Below, piece after piece: positions 1 to 5,797 of a DNA stretch of 9,637 nucleotides (its first letter is position 1; the number at the start of each line of letters is the position of its first letter). Position numbers and translations under genes: made by a program. The notes beneath the pieces were generated by a model. It saw only the letters and a list, made by a program, of their open reading frames with translations. It did not search any database and had not been told where the DNA came from. Origin of the DNA: Acidobacteriota bacterium. Lineage in GTDB: Bacteria > Acidobacteriota > Terriglobia > Terriglobales > Acidobacteriaceae. Location: NCBI GenBank assembly GCA_003225595.1, contig QIAR01000195.1, positions 1 to 9,637 of the forward strand, written 5' to 3'.

Positions 1-1
1 A

Positions 2-316
2 GGCGTACGCTTTGTTCCGGTTAGCTTCACGCCCACGGCAAGCAACTACGCCGGACAGAAGTGTGAGGGTGTGAATATTGTCCTCCTTGAGCGAAACACT
101 TTGGACGCTCCGGAGCTTGGCATTGAGCTGGCTTCGGCGCTGCGCAAGCTATACCCGCAGAATTACAAGATGGACCGCATGATCGAGATCCTAGCCAACC
201 AGGCCGTCTATGATGCGATTGTGCAAGGCCGCGATCCGCGCCGCATTGCTCAGGACTGGCAGGAGCAGTTGGAGAAATTCCAGCAGCTTCGCCAGAAATA
301 TTTGATCTACAAATGA
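2..316 (+). CDS. NamZ/DUF1343-type exo-beta-N-acetylmuramidase, C-terminal part (5' truncated by window edge)
   Basis: The reading frame is open from the first bases and ends at TGA 314-316, giving the last 104 residues of a protein whose start lies outside the window. The visible part opens with GVRFVPVSFTPTASNYAG, continues with CEGVNIVL and a segment about an Asp-rich turn and an ELASALRKLYP helix, and ends with a helix of the form DWQEQLEKFQQLRQKYLIY. This is the pattern I know from the C-terminal domain of the DUF1343 (YbbC/NamZ, GH171) family, which removes N-acetylmuramic acid from the non-reducing end of peptidoglycan fragments and is usually exported. Full members are about 400 residues, so roughly three quarters, including the catalytic domain and any signal peptide, is missing. 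The ATG-less GTG at position 71 is an internal Val codon, not a start. The family call is fairly secure; the exact substrate is inferred. Confidence 0.85.
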   Translation, partial: GVRFVPVSFTPTASNYAGQKCEGVNIVLLERNTLDAPELGIELASALRKLYPQNYKMDRMIEILANQAVYDAIVQGRDPRRIAQDWQEQLEKFQQLRQKYLIYK

Positions 317-402
317 ACTCTGTCGTTTCACTTCCTAAATTGCAATCTTGACTGCTGACCACCAATTTGCCCCCGAGTGCCCGATGGCAGCTACCGGGTG
401 CG

Positions 403-421
403 AGTGGATACTGGATCCACT
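403..421. repeat. Short perfect hairpin in intergenic DNA
   Basis: AGTGGAT (403-409) and ATCCACT (415-421) form a perfect 7-bp stem around a 5-base loop, about 90 bases after the NamZ-like stop codon. No T-run follows it on either strand, so it is not a convincing intrinsic terminator. It may be an mRNA 3'-end structure or part of a larger intergenic repeat. Confidence 0.4.
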
Positions 422-440
422 AGGAGCCTCTGAAAGACTC

Positions 441-549
441 GAAAAGCAGATTCCTCGCGTGAAGCCCGCTTAGAACGGCAAAAGTAAAGGGGCTTATCGG
501 CACGACTGAAGGTCGTGCCCTTCGGGAGTTTTCAACAGCCTGCTAGAAT
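441..549. repeat. Probable dispersed palindromic intergenic repeat (Acidobacteriota-type)
   Basis: The core is a perfect 8-bp stem, GGCACGAC (499-506) and GTCGTGCC (512-519), with a 5-base loop. It is followed by CTTCGGGAG and then TTTTCAACAGCCTGCTAG (529-546). Upstream is a GCAGATTCCTCGCG segment (446-459). From memory, this order (a 'GCAGATTCCTCGC' block, a 'GGCACGACTGAAG-TCGTGCCCTTC' hairpin, then 'TTTTTCA(G/A)CAGCCTG') recurs in intergenic regions of acidobacterial genomes. I see one copy only here, so repetition is not shown by the window itself. It holds no open reading frame and could act as a REP-like element or an mRNA-stabilising structure. Confidence 0.5.
541..549 (+). promoter_or_regulatory. 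Candidate extended -10 promoter for the Cys-rich protein gene
   Basis: TGC directly followed by TAGAAT (544-549) matches the extended -10 form TGn-TAnnnT and five of six bases of the TATAAT consensus. No good -35 hexamer lies 16-18 bases upstream, which extended -10 promoters can tolerate. A start near 556 would give a leader of about 35 bases before the ATG at 591. It overlaps the end of the palindromic repeat, so the repeat itself may supply the promoter. This is pattern matching only. Confidence 0.3.
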
Positions 550-590
550 GATTTCACCCAGGCAGATACTGACGCAGGAGAGTTCATTCG

Positions 591-869
591 ATGAGCGCCA
601 TCAGCTCGAAAACACCTCCAGTTGACCACTTTTACCGTTGTGCGGGGCCGAATTGCGGGATCCTTAAGGGGACAACCGATCGCTGGTGGCTGATGTGGAC
701 ATCATTCGCAGAATTAAACATTCCCGTACTCTATCTTTGCCCCTGGGACGAGAAAATCGCGCAGCAGGAGGGTGCTCTGCATGTATGTGGGGAGCTTTGC
801 GCGCAGCGTCTCCAGTCCCAATTTATGGGAAATGTGCGCGAGAACCTGATAAGCCGGAGCAGTCAGTAA
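591..869 (+). CDS. Small Cys-rich protein of unknown function, possible metal-binding
   Basis: This 92-residue protein is not one I can assign to a named family. AGGAG at 576-580 lies 10 bases before the ATG, which supports the start and argues that it is a real gene. There is no signal peptide or membrane segment, so it should be cytoplasmic. It has paired cysteines near each end: C17 and C22 (CAGPNC), a lone C50 in LYLCPWDE, and H64, C66 and C70 (HVCGELC). It also has a Trp-rich centre (DRWWLMW, residues 30-36). Two CxxxxC/CxxxC pairs with a nearby His suggest a small zinc ribbon or similar structural site; the metal is inferred. The gene stands alone: its neighbours on both sides are separated by more than 180 bases. 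No catalytic motif is visible. Confidence 0.75.
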   Translation: MSAISSKTPPVDHFYRCAGPNCGILKGTTDRWWLMWTSFAELNIPVLYLCPWDEKIAQQEGALHVCGELCAQRLQSQFMGNVRENLISRSSQ

Positions 870-1053
870 GCCGCTTAACGCCAAAAATGGGGCTGCAGTA
901 GACCCGCTGGTCACAACTGTAAAAACCGTCTCGCCTAAGTAACCTTTCATTTGTATCTGTGCATCCCACGCGGTATCTGTTGGGAGAATTGAGCCTATAC
1001 TGGGGTGCTTACTCCGGCTCTTGCGTACGTGTGTGGCTTTGGGGAGGCTTTCT

Positions 1054-1755
1054 ATGCACTGGTCACTCATATTGTTACTTTCCTCTTTACTAGCAGCAGG
1101 GCAAGCCAGCCCTCCTCAAAGCCAGAATACTCAGGCAGCTCCGGCTGCAGCTTCGCCCCATGCCGATGAAACAAGCCTGACCGTTCCTGCCGGGACGAAA
1201 GTCCCACTTGCATTGAAACAAGCCATTTCCACGAAGAACGCCCACGAAGGCGACGCAGTTTACGCCGAGACGACGTTTCCTGTGGTCCTGGAGAACCGAA
1301 TCGTCATTCCTGCGGGCACCTATGTGCAGGGCAAGATCAGCCACATCCGGCGTCCGGGTAGGGTCAAAGGCCGTGCCGAGGTGCTGATGCACTTCACAAC
1401 CCTGATCTATCCAAGTGGCTACACGGTGATGCTGCCGGGATCGGTGGAAAACATCCCGGGGTCCGAGAAGACTTCAATGAAGGGCTCCGAAGGCACTGTG
1501 CGTCAGGACAGTCAAACCGGGCAGAAGGTGGGCACTGTAGGCAGCACAGCGGCGACCGGAGCCGTGGTCGGCGGTTTGAGCGCTGGTGGAAAAGGAGCGC
1601 TCATCGGAGCAGGAGCAGGAGGCGCAGTAGGGACGGCAATTGCGCTGCTTACCCGAGGCAACGACGTGCGTTTGGAGAATGGCACGTCCGTCGAGATGGT
1701 TATCCAGCGACCTATTACGCTTGATCCCACCCGGTTTCGGGGGGCCGGGAAGTAA
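1054..1755 (+). CDS. Secreted glycine-zipper protein of unknown function (paralogue of the gene at 3758-4435)
   Basis: I chose the ATG at 1054 because a strong ribosome site, GGGGAGG (1041-1047), sits 6 bases before it; this gives 233 residues. An in-frame TTG at 1021 would add 11 residues, including two arginines that would improve the signal peptide, so that start cannot be excluded. The N-terminus (SLILLLSSLLAAGQA) is a Sec-type signal. The mature part has a low-complexity Ala/Ser/Pro/Gln stretch, then a beta-rich domain with PAGTKVPLALKQAIS and IPAGTYVQGKI motifs, then a glycine zipper (about residues 163-200, with GAVVGGL and GAGAGGAVG), and a final strand, LENGTSVEMVIQRPITL. The 'PAGT...IPAGTxxxG...LxxGTxxE' plan recalls the C-terminal beta domain of VirB10/TrbI, but that is distant and no secretion system is nearby. 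An envelope location, perhaps outer-membrane associated, is inferred. Confidence 0.75.
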   Translation: MHWSLILLLSSLLAAGQASPPQSQNTQAAPAAASPHADETSLTVPAGTKVPLALKQAISTKNAHEGDAVYAETTFPVVLENRIVIPAGTYVQGKISHIRRPGRVKGRAEVLMHFTTLIYPSGYTVMLPGSVENIPGSEKTSMKGSEGTVRQDSQTGQKVGTVGSTAATGAVVGGLSAGGKGALIGAGAGGAVGTAIALLTRGNDVRLENGTSVEMVIQRPITLDPTRFRGAGK

Positions 1756-1800
1756 AGTCGGCAGGCGAGGCGGATATTCCGTGCGTCGCGAACCGATCCT

Positions 1801-1836
1801 GAAAAACGAAAAGCCACGGGCAAGTGTGCCGACGTG
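1801..1836 (-). terminator. Likely rho-independent terminator of the SIMPL protein gene
   Basis: Read on the minus strand, CACG-TC-GGCA, a 4-base loop, then TGCCCGTG forms an 8-bp GC-rich stem with a two-base bulge (1836 to 1815). It is followed within two bases by a T-rich tail, TTTTCGTTTTT (1812 to 1802). It starts about 10 bases after the SIMPL stop codon. An alternative overlapping hairpin, AAGTGTG/CACACTT (1822-1828 with 1840-1846), could serve the convergent + strand gene. Confidence 0.5.
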
Positions 1837-1846
1837 TACCACACTT

Positions 1847-2572
1847 CTATTTCAAAGTGAACATCGCGTTTACGTGCGACGTGATGCTGATGTTTTGCGG
1901 CGTGAACTCCTCGGTGGGTGCAGGGGCCGCCCTCGTTTCCATAGCCATGGCGCGCCCCGCCATAGGCATGGGCCGCACATTTTCGAAGGTATCTACCGAA
2001 GCGTAGGATAACTCGCCTAGCGTGCGTCCGCTGGCGCGAGCCACGGTTTCGAGCGACGCACGGGCATGGCGGAAAGCATCTTCGACTGCTTTGCTTTTGG
2101 CTTCGTCCATGTTTTCCAGCGTGTAATTCACTGACTGGCTCTGGCTCACGTCGGCGTCGGCGAGTTGCTGTGTGATCGGCCCGATCTTGGAAAAATCTTT
2201 CAGCTTGAGGGAAACGCTGGTGGTCACGCGATAACCTACCAGCTTGCGTTTCGGGTTCTTCCAGTCATAAATCGGCTGGATGGAGTAATAGCCGATTTCG
2301 GCCGCTTTGGGCTCGACTCCAGTGGAGCGCAGAATCTGGCGGGTGTGCTCGGCCTCTTTGGATGCTTGCTCGTAAGCCTCCTTTGCCGTATCCGCTTGTG
2401 CAGAGATATTGAACTGCAGCAGTGCGGTGTCGGGCGCAGCTTCGTATTTTCCATCGGCGCCGGCGAATACACTGTTCGGCTGAGCGGTTATGGTCGGACG
2501 ATCCTGTGCGAAGACAGTTCCAATCAACCACAATGCAACAAGAAACGCAGTCGCAATCTTCATGCTCGACAT
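1847..2572 (-). CDS. Secreted SIMPL-domain (DUF541, YggE/BP26-like) protein
   Basis: This 241-residue protein has a signal peptide (MSSMKIATAFLVALWLIGTVFA, cleavage expected near residue 22). The rest is one SIMPL domain: PTITAQPNSVF and 'APDTALLQFNISAQADTAKEAYEQA' at the start, then TGVEPKAAEIGYYSIQP, the YRVTTSVSLKLKDFSKIG strand-helix, 'VNYTLENMDEAKSKAVEDAFRHAR', and a C-terminal strand. These are the family's usual landmarks at its usual length. Members (E. coli YggE, Brucella BP26) are periplasmic or outer-membrane proteins; YggE is linked to oxidative-stress tolerance, and BP26 forms a channel-like oligomer, but no biochemical activity is settled. GGAGG at 2580-2584 lies 7 bases before the chosen ATG. 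A second ATG three codons in is poorer. The gene is convergent with the glycine-zipper gene and divergent from the hydroxylase gene. Confidence 0.9.
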   Translation of the reverse strand: MSSMKIATAFLVALWLIGTVFAQDRPTITAQPNSVFAGADGKYEAAPDTALLQFNISAQADTAKEAYEQASKEAEHTRQILRSTGVEPKAAEIGYYSIQPIYDWKNPKRKLVGYRVTTSVSLKLKDFSKIGPITQQLADADVSQSQSVNYTLENMDEAKSKAVEDAFRHARASLETVARASGRTLGELSYASVDTFENVRPMPMAGRAMAMETRAAPAPTEEFTPQNISITSHVNAMFTLK

Positions 2573-2592
2573 CCGTTTTCCTCCGGACAGAC

Positions 2593-2621
2593 TTTATACG
2601 CCTGAACGGCTTCTATAGAAA
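2593..2621 (-). promoter_or_regulatory. Candidate promoter of the SIMPL gene, with a 10-bp palindrome
   Basis: On the minus strand, TATAAA (2598 to 2593) could be a -10 element, with a weak -35 (TTTCTA, 2621 to 2616) 17 bases away. A start near 2586 would leave a leader of only about 14 bases that still contains the GGAGG site. The perfect palindrome TTCTATAGAA (2611-2620) overlaps the -35 and could be an operator. The 237-base region to 2809 is the shared divergent control region. Its right side also has TATAAG (2726-2731), which might serve the hydroxylase gene but lacks a good -35. Confidence 0.3.
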
Positions 2622-2809
2622 GAACGTGCCCGGTGCGCGATCTTGCGTTGGCATGATAATGGAGGATGCCATACTGGCTGAACCTTTGCTCTACCGAGGC
2701 AGTGGAAGATATGCCTTAATTGGTTTATAAGCTTGAGATGTAACCCAAAGCAGACCGAATCTCAGATAAGATCAAGAAAGCTCGCCAGGAAGTATGAGGA
2801 GAGCCGGGC

Positions 2810-3640
2810 ATGTGGCATTTCATCGCGGTGTTTCTGCGCCAACGTATCGTCCAAGTGTCAGCCTTTTTCCTGATGGGCTTCGTGGTTGAGAGATTGGCCA
2901 CGGCAGACCGCTCCATCACCAAAGCGAACAGAGCTTTCAATTGTGCTTACACGGTGTTCTTTCAGGTATTCGACTTCACAGCGGGAAGCCTGTTCGCGAT
3001 GTACGTATATTCCATGGCCGTTAAGATGCCAGGTAAAGGCCTAATCTCGCTGCCGGTAAGCGACAGGGGAATCCTCCCATTCGCGATTATTCTCGCATTC
3101 AGTTCAAGTATCCTAAGGGATTTCTTTTACTACTGGTTCCACCGGCTGCAACACGCATCGAGATGGCTCTGGGCGCAACACGCATTGCATCACAGTGACG
3201 AGTGCATGAACGTGACTACGACATGGCGACATCATTGGCTGGAAATGCCGATGGAGACGGTGGCGGTAATTGTGCCGGCCGCTGTACTGTTCAAGCCTCC
3301 GATTGTGACCATCCCCCTTGCCTACCTCATCACTCAGGGTATGAGCTACTTTATCCACCTCAATTCACGGATCAGCCTCGGCCCGCTAACCCCCATCATT
3401 GCTGGCCCGCAAACTCACCGCATCCATCATTCCAAGCTTCCAGAACACATTGACAAGAATTTCGCTGCGATATTCCCGCTTTGGGACGTGATCTTTGGAA
3501 CCTACTACCATCCCAAGAAGGGCGAATGCCCGCCGTGTGGTCTGGCATCAGGGGAGACGGTGCATTCGTTTCGCTATGCCCTTTTAATGCCGTTCATCAC
3601 CTGGGTCAAGATGCTGAAAAGAGGAAAGGAAACTCACTAA
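2810..3640 (+). CDS. Sterol desaturase / fatty acid hydroxylase superfamily membrane protein
   Basis: This 276-residue protein belongs to the di-iron membrane hydroxylase/desaturase superfamily (Pfam FA_hydroxylase type), which uses O2 to hydroxylate or desaturate lipids, sterols or carotenoids at the membrane. The full set of iron-binding histidines is visible: H111-RLQ-H115, H124-AL-H127-H128, and H203-RI-H206-H207, with H183-L-N185 (FIHLN) between them as is usual. Hydrophobic helices occupy roughly residues 2-22, 46-68, 82-102 and 150-180. The length is normal for bacterial members. GGAG (2798-2801) lies 8 bases before the ATG. The gene is alone: upstream it is divergent from the SIMPL gene, and downstream a terminator follows. 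The substrate cannot be told from sequence; acidobacterial membrane lipids, which include unusual ether and hydroxylated lipids, are a guess only. Confidence 0.9.
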   Translation: MWHFIAVFLRQRIVQVSAFFLMGFVVERLATADRSITKANRAFNCAYTVFFQVFDFTAGSLFAMYVYSMAVKMPGKGLISLPVSDRGILPFAIILAFSSSILRDFFYYWFHRLQHASRWLWAQHALHHSDECMNVTTTWRHHWLEMPMETVAVIVPAAVLFKPPIVTIPLAYLITQGMSYFIHLNSRISLGPLTPIIAGPQTHRIHHSKLPEHIDKNFAAIFPLWDVIFGTYYHPKKGECPPCGLASGETVHSFRYALLMPFITWVKMLKRGKETH

Positions 3641-3672
3641 CAGAAAGGAACAGGGTGACTAGTCTGCGGCGC

Positions 3673-3708
3673 AAAAAAAAGGCACGGACCGGCGTCCATG
3701 CCTTTTTT
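3673..3708. terminator. Bidirectional intrinsic terminator
   Basis: A8 (3673-3680), GGCA-C-GGAC (3681-3689), a CGGC loop, GTCC-A-TGCC (3694-3702) and T6 (3703-3708) form a stem with one C/A mismatch, flanked by A and T runs. This makes it usable from both directions. It lies 32 bases after the hydroxylase stop codon and 50 bases from the stop codon of the convergent glycine-zipper gene, as expected for a shared terminator. Confidence 0.85.
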
Positions 3709-3757
3709 CGTCGAAAGAGCCGCGCATCTCGACGATGCAGTGCGGCCCGCCAAAAAC

Positions 3758-4435
3758 TCAACGCATAGGTACCTGGAGCGGATGATCAAGTCGTAGTTCT
3801 AGGTTTGTTCCTTTGTCCAGACGAAGGTCGTGGCCAGTTAAGAATCCAGCAAGAGCCCCTAACCCGGCGCCTGCGCCGGCTCCGATTCCGGCCCCGCGCC
3901 CGCCCCCAGCAGCAGCCCCCGCTGCGGCCCCCAAGCCCGCACCTACCGCCACAGCCTCAATGGCGTGGCGTTTGCTCATGCCCTGGCGCTGGATTTCGCC
4001 CTCTTCACCAAGTTGCTTTACCGCATGTTCTCCGGGCACTCCAGTGACCGTTGCGATCAGGGGCATCTTGCCGTGATTGGTATCAATCTCGTCAAAGCTC
4101 AGCAGCATGCGTGCGTGTAGCCCCTGCTCGACCGTGCTCACATGGCCCTTAATCTTTTTGCCGCGGGGAATCGTTGCACCGTTCGGAGCCACCAGATCTT
4201 CCGCCAGCTTGGCCTTGAAGTGTTTTCCCGGCTGCAGGCTGCGCGTGTCAAGCTTGTCTTCCAGCCGGACCAGGAAAGTAGTTCCCTCGGGAACGGCATA
4301 GGGATTCGGAACAGGAGCGACTGCTGAGTCCCGAGAAGTTAGAACAGGAGCGGTTGCCGATTCCTGAGCGACTAGCGGTAATCCTGTTAACAACATCAGG
4401 GCACACAAAACCCCGCAAGACCGGATAGGGGTCAT
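3758..4435 (-). CDS. Secreted glycine-zipper protein of unknown function (paralogue of the gene at 1054-1755)
   Basis: This 225-residue protein starts with a signal peptide (TPIRSCGVLCALMLLTGLPLVA, cleavage near residue 23). Its order of parts matches the gene at 1054-1755: a Ser/Ala/Pro/Val linker; PEGTTFLVRLEDKLDTRSLQPG; IPRGKKIKGHV; a strand segment ending in LLSFDEI; a glycine zipper of about 35 residues made mostly of Gly and Ala (3865-3960); and HDLRLDKGTNLELRLDHPL at the end. Identity is modest, but the spacing of the GT...L, IPxG...G and LxxGTxxE motifs is the same. GAGG (4443-4446) lies 7 bases before the ATG. The function is unknown; an exported envelope protein whose Gly-zipper packs into a membrane or oligomer is inferred. 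The HD-GYP gene lies 110 bases upstream on the same strand, possibly separated by a weak hairpin at 4504-4528. Confidence 0.75.
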   Translation of the reverse strand: MTPIRSCGVLCALMLLTGLPLVAQESATAPVLTSRDSAVAPVPNPYAVPEGTTFLVRLEDKLDTRSLQPGKHFKAKLAEDLVAPNGATIPRGKKIKGHVSTVEQGLHARMLLSFDEIDTNHGKMPLIATVTGVPGEHAVKQLGEEGEIQRQGMSKRHAIEAVAVGAGLGAAAGAAAGGGRGAGIGAGAGAGLGALAGFLTGHDLRLDKGTNLELRLDHPLQVPMR

Positions 4436-4545
4436 ATATCAACCTCAAATGGAGCGGACTGAGTTGCTAATTACGTTGGATGTGACCGGAGAAGGAAATG
4501 CTGCCTGAAAAAGGCCGGTTGCTTCAGGATAAGAGAGGCTAGGTA

Positions 4546-5664
4546 CTACGAGGAACTCTTGGCCCCGGTGGAATAGGCAAAACGGTAGATTTGGGAATCG
4601 ATTTCTTTGCGCAGGTGTTCCCAGATGCTGGCGGGCATCTCAAGAAATTTGCGAACTACCTCGGTATCAAACTGGCGTCCCGCCCAGCGCTTGATCTCCT
4701 CCCTGGCGGCACTCAGCGACTGTGCAGGACGATACGGACGATCAGATGTTATGGCATCCAGAGTGTCTGCCACCGCGAAGATGCGTGCCCCAAGGGGAAT
4801 CTCATTGCCTTTTAATCCGCGCGGATATCCAGTTCCGTCAAAGCGTTCCTGATGCGTGTAGACGATGTCGCAGGCCTCTTGGAGAAAAGGAATCTTTTTC
4901 AGCATCTGGTAACCGTGATAGCAGTGCTCACGCATGGTGGCGATTTCTTCAGGATTGAGGGCTCCGGGTTTGAGCAGGATGGCGTCCGGAATCGCCATTT
5001 TTCCGATATCGTGCAGAAAAGCGCCGCGCGCAATCACCCGAATCTGATCGTCAGGCAGACCCATTTCCCGAGCGATTGCGATAGTGAAAGCAGTAACGCG
5101 TTTGGAATGGCCTTCAGTTTCCGCGTCTTTGAGATCGAGCGCGTCGCCCAGAGCTTCCAGAGTGATGTCGTAGGAGCGCTCGAGATTCGACATGGCCTTT
5201 CGCAATTGCTCGGTGCGAGCCAGCAATTGCTCGGTGCGGGCCGCCACCAGCGCCTCAAGGTTTGTCTGATAGGCCCGATTCTCAAGCTTCAAGCGACGAT
5301 TCTCGAGCGCTCGACGCGCCGTGGCCAGCAGTTGCTCGCGCTCGAAAGGCTTCAACAGATAGTCATAAGCGCCGTTGCGAATCGCAGCCAGTGCGACGGA
5401 AATGTCATGCACCGCGGTAACCATTACGACGGGCATGTCGGGAAATTTCTCTTTGGTGCGTTCCAGCAGCCCAATGCCATCGAGGTCGGCCATCATCAGG
5501 TCGGAGAGCATGAGCTCAAACTCCTCTCCGGAGTTGAGCAGGGCAAGCGCCTCCAAGCCGGAAGCTGCTTGCCGGCACTGATAATTAGCGGAAATTAGCA
5601 TGGAGGAAACAATCTCGCGAATTGGCTCCTCATCGTCAACAACCAGGATTCGCTCTGTGGCCAT
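4546..5664 (-). CDS. Receiver-HD-GYP response regulator, probable cyclic-di-GMP phosphodiesterase
   Basis: This 372-residue cytoplasmic protein has three parts. Residues 4-120 are a complete receiver: D10-D11 acidic pocket, D55 phospho-acceptor (LSDLMMADLDG), T83 and K105 (LLKPF). Residues 121-165 are a charged coiled-coil linker containing a heptad duplication (AARTEQL-LARTEQL). Residues 166-355 are an HD-GYP domain, which hydrolyses the second messenger c-di-GMP. Expected metal ligands are seen at E182, H186, H218-D219 (HDIGK, with K222), H247, H271 and D300, and the signature RFDGTGYP follows at 274-281. One usual ligand differs: the common HHE motif reads HQE (H271-Q272-E273). The start is fixed by the receiver's first strand (RILVVDDE), although no clear ribosome site precedes the ATG. 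It is divergent from a histidine kinase gene (133 bases between the starts), its likely partner. The layout is that of RpfG-type regulators. Confidence 0.92.
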   Translation of the reverse strand: MATERILVVDDEEPIREIVSSMLISANYQCRQAASGLEALALLNSGEEFELMLSDLMMADLDGIGLLERTKEKFPDMPVVMVTAVHDISVALAAIRNGAYDYLLKPFEREQLLATARRALENRRLKLENRAYQTNLEALVAARTEQLLARTEQLRKAMSNLERSYDITLEALGDALDLKDAETEGHSKRVTAFTIAIAREMGLPDDQIRVIARGAFLHDIGKMAIPDAILLKPGALNPEEIATMREHCYHGYQMLKKIPFLQEACDIVYTHQERFDGTGYPRGLKGNEIPLGARIFAVADTLDAITSDRPYRPAQSLSAAREEIKRWAGRQFDTEVVRKFLEMPASIWEHLRKEIDSQIYRFAYSTGAKSSS

Positions 5665-5739
5665 GGATGGGTAGAGTCTAGCGCCAATTCTATCCCAGTT
5701 CCGAGGTACCTAAAGTAACCAAAGGGCGTGGAAAACCGA

Positions 5740-5767
5740 TTGCTTGTTACCAGAAGCGTGATATTAG
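5740..5767 (+). promoter_or_regulatory. Candidate extended -10 promoter of the histidine kinase gene
   Basis: TTGCTT (5740-5745), a 16-base spacer, and TATTAG (5762-5767) preceded directly by TGA (5759-5761) fit an extended -10 sigma-70-type promoter. The start would be near 5774, 24 bases before the ATG at 5798. The region between the two divergent genes (5665-5797) is 133 bases. No matching promoter for the HD-GYP gene was found with confidence. Confidence 0.35.
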
Positions 5768-5773
5768 AAAAAA

Positions 5774-5783
5774 TGAAGCTTCA
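5774..5783. promoter_or_regulatory. 10-bp perfect palindrome just upstream of the kinase start
   Basis: TGAAGCTTCA is a perfect palindrome ending 14 bases before the kinase ATG and starting at the predicted transcription start. It could be an operator or a leader structure affecting translation, because the kinase has only a weak ribosome site (AGG at 5783-5785). A 10-bp palindrome can also arise by chance. Confidence 0.25.
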
Positions 5784-5797
5784 GGTTCCTTAAACGA

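Noticed and set aside
27..365. Open frame on the - strand over the left end
   Set aside because: It covers the NamZ-like coding region on the opposite strand; the translation is Cys/Ser/Pro-rich with no family features.
996..1001. TATACT as a -10 element for the glycine-zipper gene
   Set aside because: Five of six bases fit, but no -35 lies at 16-18 bases and there is no extended -10 TG; too weak to list.
2656..2730. Possible 24-25 residue small ORF in the divergent SIMPL/hydroxylase region
   Set aside because: No ribosome site at useful spacing and no sign of conservation; it is probably chance.
3865..3960. GC-rich Gly/Ala repeat-like DNA, considered as a tandem repeat
   Set aside because: It is explained by the coding of a glycine zipper; codons vary, and there is no fixed repeat unit.
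4504..4528. CCTGAA/TTCAGG hairpin after the HD-GYP stop codon as a terminator
   Set aside because: Only a 6-bp stem with a 13-base loop and no proper T-run after it; it could be weak termination at best.
4852..5598. Long open frame of 248 codons on the + strand opposite the HD-GYP gene
   Set aside because: It is antisense to a clear receiver/HD-GYP gene in a GC-rich genome, and its translation has no recognisable domain.
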